The position numbers and the translations under genes were made by a program. Positions 1 to 10,420 of a DNA stretch of 64,000 bases are shown piece by piece. Source of the stretch: Xestospongia bergquistia (lineage: Eukaryota; Porifera; Demospongiae; Haplosclerida; Petrosiidae). Under the pieces are notes generated by a model. It made no database searches. It saw only the letters and a list, made by a program, of their open reading frames with translations, and had not been told where the DNA came from. The DNA is taken from assembly GCA_963965975.1 (NCBI GenBank), contig OZ014417.1, positions 4,445,821-4,509,820 on the forward strand, written 5' to 3'. How positions within the stretch are numbered: position 1 is the first letter of the stretch; every line of letters begins with the position of its first letter.

Positions 1-50
1 AACACCTGAGAGAGGAGATAAACTATTTTAGACTAATTCACTTGTCTAAC

Positions 51-486
51 CTGTTTTTCTAGCTGAGGTTGATCCAGGAGTTCAGACATAAAGTCCATCA
101 CAATATGCATTGATGGAACACCAGACACCAATAATGGTAATAACTGTAGAGGATAGCCTGAAAATGGATTAGTTTGGCCATACTGGGTTCAGAAATGAAA
201 ACCTGTGATCATGATGACAACATTATCACTCTCTCTTCAAACCTGATGAAGATATGAACAAACTAAACACTGAATTTCTCAAAGTGATGTTAACAGAAAC
301 CAAAAACAGCTGCATCCTATGTGACAGATAAACTCATCATTAACATTTCAATTTATTGATCTCTTTCTTTTTTATCTTGTTCATTAGGTAGACATATTTC
401 TAATAATAACTGTATCATGCTACTCTCTTCAGCAGCTGTTAGTGCAATTCTGAGCTCCTCCCTCTCTTGCCCATTTAATTGTTGAC
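51..486 (-). CDS. INTS2: Integrator complex subunit 2-like exons (partial gene)
   Basis: Minus-strand exons resembling INTS2, a helical-repeat subunit of the Integrator complex that cleaves snRNA and paused transcripts in the nucleus. One exon at 51-202 reads PSMAKLIHFQGYPLQLLPLL and continues SGVPSMHIVMDFMSELLDQ, which matches my memory of the INTS2 segment around LVHFQGYP...PSMHICLDFIPEL. It has an acceptor CACAG before 202 and a donor GTTAGA below 51. A second exon from 486 down to about 375 reads EREELRIALTAAEES and LLLEICLPNEQDKKE, again INTS2-like, and starts after an AG at 488-487. The frame after the second exon meets a TAA without a clear donor, and the linker expected between the two exons was not found. 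The gene continues off the left edge. Assignment is by remembered family sequence, not by a search. Confidence 0.62.
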
Positions 487-504
487 CTAGAGTAACATGA
501 GATG

Positions 505-745
505 AATTATTGGGGATTAGAATGAATACACTGAAAAGTAATGGTAGTATAAGAATGGGTAAGACTGGATTGTTTTAGAATAAGGAAATGGTATGGGATT
601 GGAATGAATATTATGGGACTGAGACTGGATGGTATGGGAGTGAGGCTAACATATCATGAAAATTAAGAACGGATTGTATAGGAATAAGATGTGATTCAGA
701 CTAAACAATATTGTATTGAGAATGTACAATATGGAAGTGAGACTG
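505..745. repeat. Degenerate short tandem repeat
   Basis: Loosely repeated phrases such as ATGGGA, GACTGGAT and GGAATGAATA recur every 20 to 40 bases. No reading frame of interest is seen. It lies where further upstream exons of the INTS2-like gene might be expected. Confidence 0.4.
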
Positions 746-1066
746 CGTGGTCAATGGCGTAGCGAGACCGGGGCACACTGGGACTCGTGCCCCAGTATTG
801 TTAAAATGTGCCCCAGCAACTTTAACTTCCATACTAATAATTAAATTAAATGTTTTTACAATCAATGTTAATTATGTTATTATAGTAAAGTGGGGGTGGG
901 TACTAGTTTACCATATATGTCAAATTAAGTGGCTGTAAGCCTGTAAACAAGTGTGTGGTGAAAGTTAATTATCATACAATTCAATTAGAATTCAATTTGT
1001 TGAATAAGTTTAGGATTCAATTTCTTTTGAAACTAACTTTTTCAAAGTGCAATACATGTTCATTGT

Positions 1067-1361
1067 TGTAGGAACAGGACGGGCACAGGGGGTACGCCCC
1101 CCCCCCCAATATTTTTGATATATTGTGAGATGGTTTTGCAATCAACTGATTTAGATTAGCCACTTTTCAATCCCTATCCTCATAATATAATTTACACCTG
1201 TAGATGCACATTTTATGTAAAAACATTTCAAAAATTTTTGTCAGTGTAAATGACAGAAGAACATTTTATTTTGGTTGTTTTTGAAATACTTCATTGTTAA
1301 ACTGAACAATGTTAAAATGTTACATATGTGCCCCCCCCGCAATGACAAAACTGTTCCTACA
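1067..1361. mobile_element. MITE-like element with 11 bp terminal inverted repeats
   Basis: TGTAGGAACAG at 1067-1077 is matched by its exact inverse CTGTTCCTACA at 1351-1361. Just inside each end is a GGGCACAGGGG / GTGCCCCCCCC run, so the inverted similarity extends past the 11 bases. The 295 bp interior is AT-rich and non-coding. A related GGGGCACAC...GTGCCCC motif at about 773-795 suggests another truncated copy nearby. The size and structure fit a non-autonomous DNA transposon; target-site duplication is not clear. Confidence 0.55.
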
Positions 1362-1990
1362 CCTATGATGCTTAATTGAAACTATAATACTCTCTGGCTT
1401 TTATAATACCTTATCTTTAATTTAACTTCTTTAATATGTAACTACTATCAGTTTTACTTACCGAACTAGAGCCAACCAGGGGAGGGGGGTGATAAAGGTA
1501 AAGCTGGCCGACTCCATCTCATATATTTCGACAAATTCAGACATATAATTTGGACATGTAACTGTGCTTGCAATAGATAAGTTTTACACTTGTGAAGGTA
1601 TGACTAGATTTTGATAAGTTAAAGTTAATTGCTCAAAGAAGTTAGGTCTTTGATAAAGTTAAGTGTGTGAATTTAATTATTATTCAAAGGGAGTTGATCT
1701 CATGGGAATTGATCTCATGGGATGAACCCAAGTCAGTATCATTAACAACAGACATGTACATAGATTAAAGTTTTCAATACAAGCTGTAAAAGAAACTCAG
1801 TATAATGAATGGACAATTTCCTTTACATCAAAACCTGAACACCACTACACATCAAAAAATAACAGACAATTTGTCAAAATTGTCATATATGATGTAAGGA
1901 ATGCAATGTTTGTATAAAAAAGTATACATGTACATGTTCTGACTCTCTTCTCAATGTAACAGTGTCTAAACACATTCACCTTGTTATCAA
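1362..1990. other. Non-coding stretch
   Basis: AT-rich sequence with no convincing exon on either strand. A short near-duplication of TTGATCTCATGGGA occurs at about 1693-1722. Nothing else supportable. Confidence 0.4.
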
Positions 1991-2003
1991 ACTCTCACCT
2001 AAA

Positions 2004-2222
2004 TCATATTCCAGTAAAACCATCAATTGTCTCTTTGAAGTCATTCGATATTGGGAATTAGAAAATATTCCATGAAGTAAAAGTCTTAGAGAATTTACTA
2101 CAACAGATGCCATGAAAAAAGACATACAGAGAGATATGAATCATCTATATGCCTTATTAGATCAATGTACAGATGAAGATATCCTGCAAAAAATAAAAAG
2201 GAATAAAAGTGCAGCTTGTTGA
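2004..2222 (+). pseudogene. Possible decayed coding fragment, plus strand
   Basis: The plus strand reads in one frame as KSYSSKTINCLFEVIRYWEL, then a TGA at about 2074, then DAMKKDIQRDMNHLYALLDQ and CTDEDILQKIKRNKSAAC before a TGA at 2220-2222. The charged, helical composition looks coding rather than random AT-rich sequence, but I do not recognise the family. It may belong to the same plus-strand gene as the terminal exon at 2613-2671; a GTACAG donor at about 2166 could connect them. Low confidence. Confidence 0.28.
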
Positions 2223-2612
2223 AGTCATTCCATCAACAAAAATTACTAAACCAACCAACAAACAAAACATGAGCTTAAACAGTCGCTTCTATCAAACTTT
2301 AATCACTCAAGATAAATAGTAACTTATATGTTTATTTTCAATAAACACTGTATACATAATACCTATTTTAGATGTGATAGTGAGATTAAACTGTAAAAAA
2401 TGAAAAGCTGTTGGTTAAGTAATTATGCACAAAAACTTGAGGATACTAGTTGATACTACAGTGGTGACATGAACAATGAATTTATTACTGCACTATATAT
2501 AATTCTTGTGTCATATAAACTCTAGTCATGAGTGTCAATCAAAGAAGTATCTAAGCCATGTTTCAGCATGGACAACTAATTACAACAAATAATTTTTTAA
2601 CATTATTACCAG

Positions 2613-2671
2613 ATGAAGTCATTGACAGTGCTATTAATGATGTGAAGAATTATTTCACTGATCATGCTTAG
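2613..2671 (+). CDS. Small terminal exon of an unrecognised plus-strand gene
   Basis: After a pyrimidine-poor but usable acceptor ending CCAG at 2612, the frame reads EVIDSAINDVKNYFTDHA followed by TAG. An AATAAA polyadenylation signal follows at about 2743. The upstream exons are uncertain; the fragment near 2004-2222 is a candidate. The gene would converge on the MAGUK that ends at 3634 on the other strand. No family recognised. Confidence 0.35.
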
Positions 2672-2742
2672 TATGCATTCTTATAGAGAGGTATATCGAA
2701 ATATGTAATGTAAAGAATTGTTTACTTGTTTTTTGATATATA

Positions 2743-2748
2743 AATAAA
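2743..2748 (+). terminator. Candidate poly(A) signal
   Basis: AATAAA about 70 bases downstream of the TAG at 2671, in a plausible position for the 3' end of the small plus-strand gene. Confidence 0.35.
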
Positions 2749-2759
2749 AAGAAATGTGA

Positions 2760-3633
2760 ATGGACCTATAAATTATATAACAATTAATATGATACACTGT
2801 GACTTATGTGAAGAGTGGTATCACGGGTACATTCATTAAGACAAAGAATGCATAAATTAAACATGTTTTGTCTTTCAATAACGTTGATCCAACATAACGA
2901 TTACAATAATTTCACTTACATTCAATAGGACCTGTGTTAACATCAAATATCCTCCTACTTCTGAATGGTATTGCAATACGTGCTTAACATCAAATGTATC
3001 TCAGAATGTCTAAACTAAGATGTCTAAATAAAATAATAAAATTATTAAAATTAATCAAAGGAGACAGCAAGGTGTTTACTTGCAATATGAGTCTAAGGTT
3101 CTGGAGCCATTTTTAATAGCATTCCATGCATGCATCCTAACAAAGGAGACAGGTACAAATAACATCTAAGAAGACAAGACAAAACACATCATAAGTCTAA
3201 CACAATCCATACACAATACAACAATTCCTTCATTAACAGGCTACCCTACCTTAAGTATTATTTCATTACACTAATATAAAGCAATGCAATTCTGAACGTG
3301 TCATGTGATGACTGAGTGTTCACGTGATTGAATTTCTGCTTTGAGTTTTATTAGCCACACCCCCTTGTAGAATTTTACTATTACCTTGCATGATTGACTA
3401 TTTTATCTCCATAATAATATGTAACTATTAACAAAACAAACAGTGATTATACAAACAGAGGAGACATGTATTTATAATTAGTGAATGAAATGAAATAAAC
3501 AATATGGTTCTGAACATGATTTGTATTGTTATGTTAGAAATACATTACAATACAATACAAGCACACCACAGAATTTAATGAAATTGGGGAAACAATATGA
3601 AATGATAGTAATATTAAATTTCAAATTTCTCAT
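2760..3633. other. Intergenic region between converging genes
   Basis: AT-rich, no supportable exon. It should hold the 3' untranslated region of the MAGUK on the minus strand. Confidence 0.4.
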
Positions 3634-4785
3634 TTACACTTCTTCTACCCAACTAGCAGGAATCCATTGAGGTTCTTTCTCTATTCTCCTTGCTACTTCT
3701 ATTAACATGTCTGAAGCAACTTGTAAGTCATCATTGACTATCATCCAATCAAAGTAATGACCATACTCAGCTTGAATTTCTTGACTAGCATGATAAAGCT
3801 GAAGTAGTTCAGATTCCTGGAGAAGGTGAAGTAACACAAGATCACTATTGTAATGGTGTATGGAGATCATGATGTTAATGAACATGAGGCCAGAATAATC
3901 AAACTATAAAATGGTTTGGACAATTACAAAGATAAAGTCGCCTCAGTGGTTACCGTATGTGATTTAATTATTGGTCACTCTCGAAATTCACATACAACAA
4001 TAATTATAGTAAAATAAGGAAAACTACCATAACAAATATAGTTAACGTATGATCCAAACCAATCTTAGGAACACTTGTTATGTGCAGTGTACCAGGAGGT
4101 AAAAACAAAAACTAAAACAACACCACTTACAGTAAATGGACAAACTTCTTTAATCAATCCTTCGGCAGAAACATTTTCTGAGAAGTTTCTTCTTGAGTTT
4201 TTCAGATGTTACACATCTAGTCATTTGCAGTCTATCAAGTCGAGGTGATGCAATATAAATAATATAGGGCATTAGGCCTGAAGAACCAATCACTTTGAGG
4301 GCCTGGAAATAAAAATTGTGTAAACAATTAATTTGAAAATAGGTATTAGAAGTGATGCATGTATAAACAGACTTGTTGTACACCAATATACAAGTGACTC
4401 ATATTAAATATGTAGCATTGAGTAGTGTACCATCTACAGCTATCATTCACCTGAGGATGAAGGTCTAACACTGGGACTTTGTTATTTTCAATTACTCTCT
4501 TAACAGCCTTAACAGAAAGTCCATAAAGATGACCTTTACTTTCTCCATACTCTAAAAATTTGTTAGCTTGAATGTCACGCTCCATTTCTTCTCGAGATAC
4601 AAAATGAAATTCATTTCCATTCATCTCACATGAACGCATTGGTCGTGTCGTATCTATTATAGTTAAGATAACATAGTTTTATTTAGTCATTGTATAAAAC
4701 TTACGAGGAATACAAGCTGAATAATGTCTGGGATTTGAGTCTATTAGTTTCTTCATTAATGTACGGCGACCCACACAAGGGGCAC
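3634..4785 (-). CDS. MAGUK guanylate kinase domain exons
   Basis: Four exons (4785-4705, 4653-4451, 4302-4131, 3816-3634) encode the guanylate-kinase-like domain. Visible landmarks are the P-loop relic GAPCVGRR, the split IPH/TTRPMR junction (His codon formed across the intron), EFHFVSREEM, FLEYGESKGHLYG, VPVLDLHPQ and the C-terminal FDWMIVNDDL...EPQWIPASWV. In family members this fold binds phosphopeptides instead of making GDP, and the altered P-loop (Cys where Gly is usual) fits loss of kinase activity. The exon 4302-4131 is 172 nt while both flanking junctions are phase 0, so it carries one base too many. The frame breaks at a run of five A, after which the other frame resumes sensibly and reaches the donor in phase. 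Confidence 0.85.
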
Positions 4786-7700
4786 CTAAAGTGATAAGAA
4801 TGAACGAGTTACAACTTTACTTAATAAAAGTGTTTACTGTAAACACAATGTGAAGCAAAAAATGCATAATATTTATGTTAACTTGGATCTTGTAAATCAC
4901 TTTGTTGGTTCTGTCACATTTTTAATGTTTGTCCCAATGAAAGTACTTTGCTTATGGGTAATGCAACTAACTTTTGAAATTGATTTCATATATTTTTTAG
5001 ATTAATTTAATATTTTAAAATTGAATGAGAAAAGATAAAGTAATCGTAGAAAAGCAAAGTCAAATTAATGTGAACAGACTTTAATATATCTATCCAAATG
5101 AAAAACAAACAAAATTAATATACTCACCTATTAATACAATGGGTCTTTTTCTAGTTGAATCAGGCATCAATTTGACTACATCCTCATACGTGGCAACTTC
5201 ATGTCCAACTGACTGAAAAACTAAAAAGAATGAAAGTTGTTATACAATGTATTACCAATATCTTACATTGGTAAATATACAATTATATGTATAATTACCT
5301 CCACTCATTGGTCCCTGATTATAATATATCTTCTTTTTCTTCCTTTGAGAAAACTTTAATGAAAGTCCTAAATTTGTAAGACCAGGACAATATAAATGAG
5401 ATGCAAAGAACATTAATGTTGAAAAGGTACGAGTAGAAGGCAATGCAATTGCTTTACCAAGTGTCAAAGCTTGCTCAGTTGTGGCAGGACAATGTTTTGG
5501 TAATAAATGTTTGTGGTATAATTTTTGAAAATTACACACAACAAGAGACACCATGACACATGAAACTTGCCAGATGGAAGACTAAAGTCATTAGGTGAGT
5601 AGTTAACTGACCTTTTCTTCTATTTTTTTCTTCCATAGCTACTGACACAACATAGGATTCTCTTAGCACTTCACTCCTATAGGAACAAAGTAGGACCATC
5701 ATGATGATAACTTATACTATATACTTTTGTTGAAGATGTCTTGCAGGAATTAGACCAGGAAGAGATTCACCTCCATCAATAAAAATTATATGTGCCTAAG
5801 GGTATAATAGTTATGAGAGTTAGTAAAAATAGTACCTGCCACCAGTCTGGATCATCTTGATCAGATACTTCTAATATTTCTCCTTTAGTGAAATTAAGTG
5901 CTAATTCTCTGCAGGGAATTTCTTTGTCCAATTGACCATTGTATCCAAAATGAGCTCGGACATATTTCTGTAAGAACAATATATAGATCAATTCATTTAC
6001 TATGTACAGAAAGTCTCATGAAATAATGTATAAGATCTGACCTCCTCATAATCTACATCAACACTGTCATCATGAACTAGAATTAATGTGAAAGCCAGTA
6101 TCTTGCCAGCTTCTCCAGACTAGATAGTACATGATAATGTAATAATGTAAATCACAAGCTGTTAAGATTTACCATAAATCTAATAATCTCATCAGTTGAT
6201 TTGCCATGTAAAGCAATACCATTAATTTCTAATAGTTCATCTACTTCTCTCAAAACACCTAAATCGAAGTTAAATCATAGCATCAATCACTACCCATACT
6301 GTATCCAAAATCATATTGTTAGAAGTCATCTTCTCTTAATATTTCCACATCCAAAGCCACAGCTCAAATACATAACATTTTATATATGCTATTGTGACCA
6401 ATATTGTATATACTTGTATGTGTAGTGCAAACATGATGATACAAAGTACAGTTGATGCTAGATCTCAACAGGACTGCTTAAATTATAATCAGAAAGTATG
6501 TTATAACAACATTTCAACATTGACATAAGCAGATAGTATATAGAAGAAATCTGGCTCACTAAGGTGTAACAAGGTCAATCTGGAACATAGGGTAAAGGCG
6601 GTGTATCCGGACAAACTTTTTTCGAATAGCTATTCACCTATCGCCTGACTTTTCAGTATTTTCTTTAGATATTGTTGGATAATAGAACTATTATACTATA
6701 TTGATATAAAATCTCAAGTAATTCTTCGTTCATATTTAGTCAATACAGCTTGGAATGACACTACTACTCTAAATAGCTGAGGGCGTGGTTTCCGAACACT
6801 AGTTAAAACTTTGCCTCTAGGTAATTACTATTGGCAGAAAAGGTTTCAAAATTATTTCTGGTGATTAAACTTAAATGGATAGTGAGATATAAAAGTATAT
6901 ACTAATAATACATTCCCATAATATAATATAAAGTGTAAAATGTGAATACAAATTAATTTAGGGTGTTACATAATTATAATTATGACATGCAGCTAGCTGT
7001 GTTATTGATTAGATGTTGCTCCTTTTTTACAGTACTGGCAAAGAAATTGTTGTCTGCTAGTTGCCATTCTCTTGAACCCAGCATGGTACCATCTGTTATA
7101 TACAATCTCCATCACATCCTATCCACCCATTCTTATCATCTTATTATATCTACTAGATCTTTTGTTAACTCAAATCCCATTTCTCTCAGTGCAATAAGAG
7201 AAAGAACAATCTCTCTTTCCTCAGTATATGTTAGAACTGTTGGTCCTCCAGTACCTACTTTAGTATGTTTCTCTGAGAGATGATCATGCAGAGTACTGGA
7301 GCTAATTTCATACTTTCTAGCAGCACCACGGATGCTACTTGCTCCTGTCTTTACTTCTTCTATGGTGCTTTCCATTGCTTCTTTGCTATAAGTCATGTTA
7401 TGAAAACTCAAACTGCATTGAAGTTTTCAAATTTGAACTGTATTTATGACCTGCTCAAAAAATTAATTATAAGTGTTGAATTCATCATAAAATTTAATTA
7501 ATATTTATTGTTATATTACAGTTGATGGCTCCACTTCACTGTTATTCAGTTTGACTATGAGAAGTGTGTTCTTAAAGGCAAGAGACAAAGTTTAAGATCA
7601 GAAAATCTATTCCAACATTCAAAGGGGAACAAACACCCTCTGCAAATAACTGAAGGAAATAGTAAAACTAGCATTGATTGCTACAATATATTGATTATAT

Positions 7701-8598
7701 ATAGCTATATTATATGTACTAATATTAATACTATTCATAGTCTTTTCACATTGTAATACTTGAAATTGTGATTGTGTCCGGATACACCCCCTTGTCCGGA
7801 TCCCCCCCCCCCCTGTTTACTCTAGCTAATATATCCCAATTGAAAAATTTTAACTAAAATCCAAACACATATATTGCTATACTCACGGCTTTGCTCAGCA
7901 TCACAGCCTTTCAATAATTTGCAAACATAAACAGCATCTCCTTGTTTATAGATGGTACAACCCTGTAATTATGACATATTAATGGGAAGTAAATACAATG
8001 AAATGTCTAGGTTAAATGAAACCAATTCTTACATGCAGTTAAACTTACTAAAGGTCTGTTACTTCTCTCTAAGTAGACAATAGTTGCATTTTCCTTTCTA
8101 CTGCTGGGTTTTTCTCGACTGAGAGGGGCTTCTTGAGATACAGATAGAGTAGGATCATGAAGATTTTGAGCTGAGTGAAATAGAATGATGTCCTTTGTCT
8201 TGAGCTGATTTAGGGAAGTATGTCAAAGGAACATAGAGATCTTGTGTGGCAATTTTATCATGACAGAACAAAGTTGCCTAGAGAGAGAGAGAGAGAAAGA
8301 GAATCTTTTTAAAGTGGATTTCACAAGAAAACACCTCCAACAGTTAGCATTACTACATGTACATAAATATCAAAAAGTTGTGCATATAGTAGACCTGAAC
8401 ATTAGGTTTCCGAAGCAATCTCCGTAATTCTTTTGACTCTCTACTTTCTATGTGATTAGACTCCTCATTTTCTTTCTCTCTATCTCTCTCTCTCTTTTTC
8501 TGACTCTCACAATCTCTCTCCTGATCAGTCTCATTTCTCTTTCTCCCTATCTCACACGCAGATTTTCTCAGAGTTTCTGCTTGGCTATCTCTTAGTAC
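3634..8598 (-). CDS. p55/MPP-family MAGUK scaffold protein (L27-PDZ-SH3-GK)
   Basis: Multi-exon minus-strand gene for a membrane-associated guanylate kinase, a scaffold that clusters membrane proteins at cell junctions and polarity sites. Exons I can place, 5' to 3': 8598-8395, 8204-8049, 7962-7887, 6258-6173, 6119-6042, 5967-5836, 5795-5725, 5676-5612, 5367-5299, 5220-5128, 4785-4705, 4653-4451, 4302-4131, 3816-3634 (TAA). All have GT/AG borders and their phases agree except the 4302-4131 exon. Order is L27-like tail, one PDZ, SH3, HOOK, guanylate kinase, which is the p55/MPP/PALS1 arrangement. The first coding exon and any N-terminal L27 copy were not found; they may lie beyond the CT-rich repeat. 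I cannot say which MPP paralogue this corresponds to. Confidence 0.85.
5128..5967 (-). CDS. MAGUK SH3 and HOOK exons
   Basis: Exon 5967-5836 begins KYVRAHFGYNGQLDKEIPCR and ends DQDDPDWWQ, a typical MPP SH3 with the PCRELAL insertion and the WW pair. Exon 5795-5725 supplies DGGESLPGLIPARHLQQ, including the ALYDY-less MPP-type P-x-R end of the SH3. Exons 5676-5612, 5367-5299 and 5220-5128 form the HOOK linker, with a basic QRKKKKIYYNQ stretch and VATYEDVVKL...RKRPIVLIG leading into the kinase domain. In the family, SH3 and GK pack against each other through these segments. Confidence 0.85.
6042..8204 (-). CDS. MAGUK PDZ domain exons
   Basis: Four exons encode the single PDZ. 8204-8049 ends TIVYLERSNRPL (first strand and the carboxylate-loop approach), 7962-7887 reads GCTIYKQGDAVYVCKLLKGC, 6258-6173 reads LREVDELLEINGIALHGKST and 6119-6042 closes the fold with GKILAFTLILVHDDS. 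Lengths are 156, 76, 86 and 78 nt and the phases chain correctly (0-0, 0-1, 1-0, 0-0). The usual G-L-G-F loop is represented by RPLGCTI, as in other MPP PDZs where the loop is divergent. The 7886-6259 intron carries a nested DNA transposon. Confidence 0.82.
6584..7831. mobile_element. Pogo-like DNA element nested in the MAGUK PDZ intron
   Basis: Ends are related in inverted orientation: the left end reads GGGTAAA...GGTGTATCCGGAC from about 6586, and the right end, read on the minus strand, begins GAGTAAAC...GGTGTATCCGGAC (7829 down to about 7776). Both are flanked by TA, the usual pogo/Tc1 target. A C-tract of 14 expands the right terminus. Inside, the minus strand at 7411-7136 encodes a transposase N-terminus with a Psq-type helix-turn-helix. 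At about 1.25 kb it is far too short for a complete transposase, so it is a deletion derivative. Confidence 0.6.
7136..7411 (-). pseudogene. Pogo/Tigger-type transposase N-terminal fragment
   Basis: Ninety-one residues on the minus strand. The segment with IEEVKTGASSIRGAARKY and ISSSTLHDHLSEK is a Psq/CENP-B type helix-turn-helix; the following GGPTVLTYTEEREIV is the usual start of the second DNA-binding helix-turn-helix in pogo/Tigger/jerky proteins. The frame stops after DIIR, and no catalytic DDE part is present in this element. It lies entirely within the nested TIR element and would not be transcribed in sense from its own promoter in any way I can see. Confidence 0.65.
8395..8598 (-). 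CDS. MAGUK upstream exon overlapping the CT-rich repeat
   Basis: From an ATAG acceptor at 8600-8599 there is an uninterrupted 68-codon frame ending ESKELRRLLRKPNVQ before a CAG/GTCTAC donor. The ending resembles the C-terminal part of the MPP L27 region (ELxxLLxxPHxQ) and joins in phase 0 to the next exon, which starts LKTKDIILFHSAQ. The first two thirds of the exon are highly charged (ERD, KKRERDREKE) and made from GA-repeat DNA on the coding strand. It is therefore either a real exon expanded by the repeat, or a chance open frame. The L27-like ending and in-phase junction favour a real exon. Confidence 0.5.
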
Positions 8599-10390
8599 CT
8601 ATGTCTCTCTTATTTTAGGAATCTCTCTCTCACAGTCTATCTCTTTGAGTGACTCTCTTTTATGTTCTTCCACTAACACAGTCTCTCTATTTCCCTACAT
8701 GCATGTCATCCTCTCACATACAAACACAAACATCCTCAGAGTTTCTCTATCTCTTTCCCTTGAAATCTTTCTCTCAGTCAAAGTATCTCTCACTCCCTCC
8801 TTTCTCACACACACTTTCATAGTCTCTTAATATCTTTCTCAAAGAATCTTTGTAAGAGTTACTATCTCATAGTCTGTCACCCTCACAGTTTCTCTCTCTC
8901 TCACTCTCTGAGTCCCTATCTCTCTCTCTCTATCTCATAGTCAATCACTCTCAGAGTCCCTTCTTTCTCTATTAAACACAGACATACACTATCAAATCCT
9001 TTCACTTTTTCTCTCTCTCTCACTCTCTCACTTTAGAAGTCTCTCTCTCTCATACTCACAAACACAGATTCTCTCAGTCTATCTGTCTCTATCTTCCCTT
9101 ACTTTAGAACTCTCTCTCTTAGAGTCTCACATTCTTTATCAATGTCTCTGTATCTCTCTCTTATTATACTCTATCTGTCTGTGTCTCTCTTTCTCACACA
9201 CATAGACACACACAGACACACACACACAGACACACACACACTCTCAGAGTCTCAATCTGTCTGTATGTGTTAGTATGTGTGTATCTCTCTCTCATACAGT
9301 ATCACACATAAACGCTTTCTCTAGCACACTCATACTCACATTCTCTCACTCTTTCTCTCTCTCTCACTTTCACTTTCACTGTCACAGAAACATTCATAGA
9401 GTCTCTTATTCATTCTCTCTCACTCTCTCTCTCTCTTTCTCTCTATCCTTCCTCACAACAGAAGTCCTCCCTCACTCTCCCACTATCCTTCAGAGTATCT
9501 CTCTCTCTTTCATACTATTTCACTGTCAGAGTCTCTCTCTCATTTACACACACACACTCTTAGATTCTGTCAGTCTTTCTCCTTGTCTCTCTCACCCCTT
9601 GCAATAGAATTATCTGTGAATATCACTCTCGGAGTCTCTATGTCTCTCATTCTCTCATTTTAAAAATGTCTCTCTCTCCTTATTATTTTGTATATCTCTT
9701 TCTTATTCACTTATTTCCTCTCTGTACTCTCTGTCCCTTTCTCTCATCCATGCACAGAGACTGTCAGATGGCAGAGTCTTTCCCTCTCTCTCTTTCTCTG
9801 TCTCTTTGTCTCTGTCTATATCTCTTTCTTTCTTTTACTCTCTCTCTCTCTCTTATAGTTTATCACTGTTAGAGTCCCTCTTACACACAAACACATACAC
9901 GCACTTTCAGAGTCTGTCAGTCTCTCTCTGTGTCTCCTTCCTCAGTCTATTCTCTCTCTCTTTCTTTCAGAGTCTCCCTCTCTCTCTCTATCAGTCTCTA
10001 TTTCTCTTTCTTTCTCTCTTATTTTCTCTTTGTCTGTCTGTCCCTCTCTCTCTCTCACACACACACACAGATTCAGAGTCTCTCCCTGTTTCTTTCTCTT
10101 TTCTCTCTCTCTCTATCTCATAGAGCATCACTGTCAGAGGTTACCTCTATCTTTTCTACTTTCTCACACACCCACACTCCAGTTCCTTTAATTCCTTTTC
10201 TCTCTCTCTTTTTCTCACTCACACACTCATGTCTCTCAGTCTTTCTTGCTCTCTGTCTCTTCTCCCTCACATTAGGAGTCTCTCTCTCACACTCGGTATC
10301 TCTCAATCTATTTCTTTTCAGAGTCTCTCGCTTCTCTTATTCTTGTAGTACCTTGACAGAACAAAATACACTCTCATTCTTTTAACTTAT
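8440..10390. repeat. CT-rich (GA-rich) minisatellite, 1.9 kb
   Basis: Dominated by TCTCTC runs punctuated by recurrent phrases such as CAGAGTCTCTCTCT, CACTGTCAGAGTC and ACACACACACA. The punctuation recurs at irregular intervals of 60 to 120 bases, so this is a degenerate higher-order repeat and not simple (TC)n. The many open frames in it are products of the repeat. Its left edge overlaps the putative MAGUK exon 8395-8598. Confidence 0.85.
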
Positions 10391-10420
10391 TATACACAAA
10401 ATTATCCATTATGGATCATC
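10391..10420. other. Junction between CT-rich repeat and gypsy relic
   Basis: Short unique spacer; no LTR end or target duplication can be seen here. Confidence 0.3.

Noticed and set aside
2000..2080. Minus-strand exon reading opposite to the 2004-2222 fragment, ending at a GTGAGA donor
   Set aside because: The plus-strand reading extends much further with better composition, and no partner minus-strand exon was found.
10118..10306. Arg/Glu-rich minus-strand frame
   Set aside because: Antisense reading of the same repeat. Unlike 8395-8598 it has no conserved ending or usable junctions.
8645..10385. Several 60-150 codon Ser/Leu-rich plus-strand open frames
   Set aside because: They are translations of the CT-rich minisatellite; no start context, splice site or non-repeat content supports a gene.
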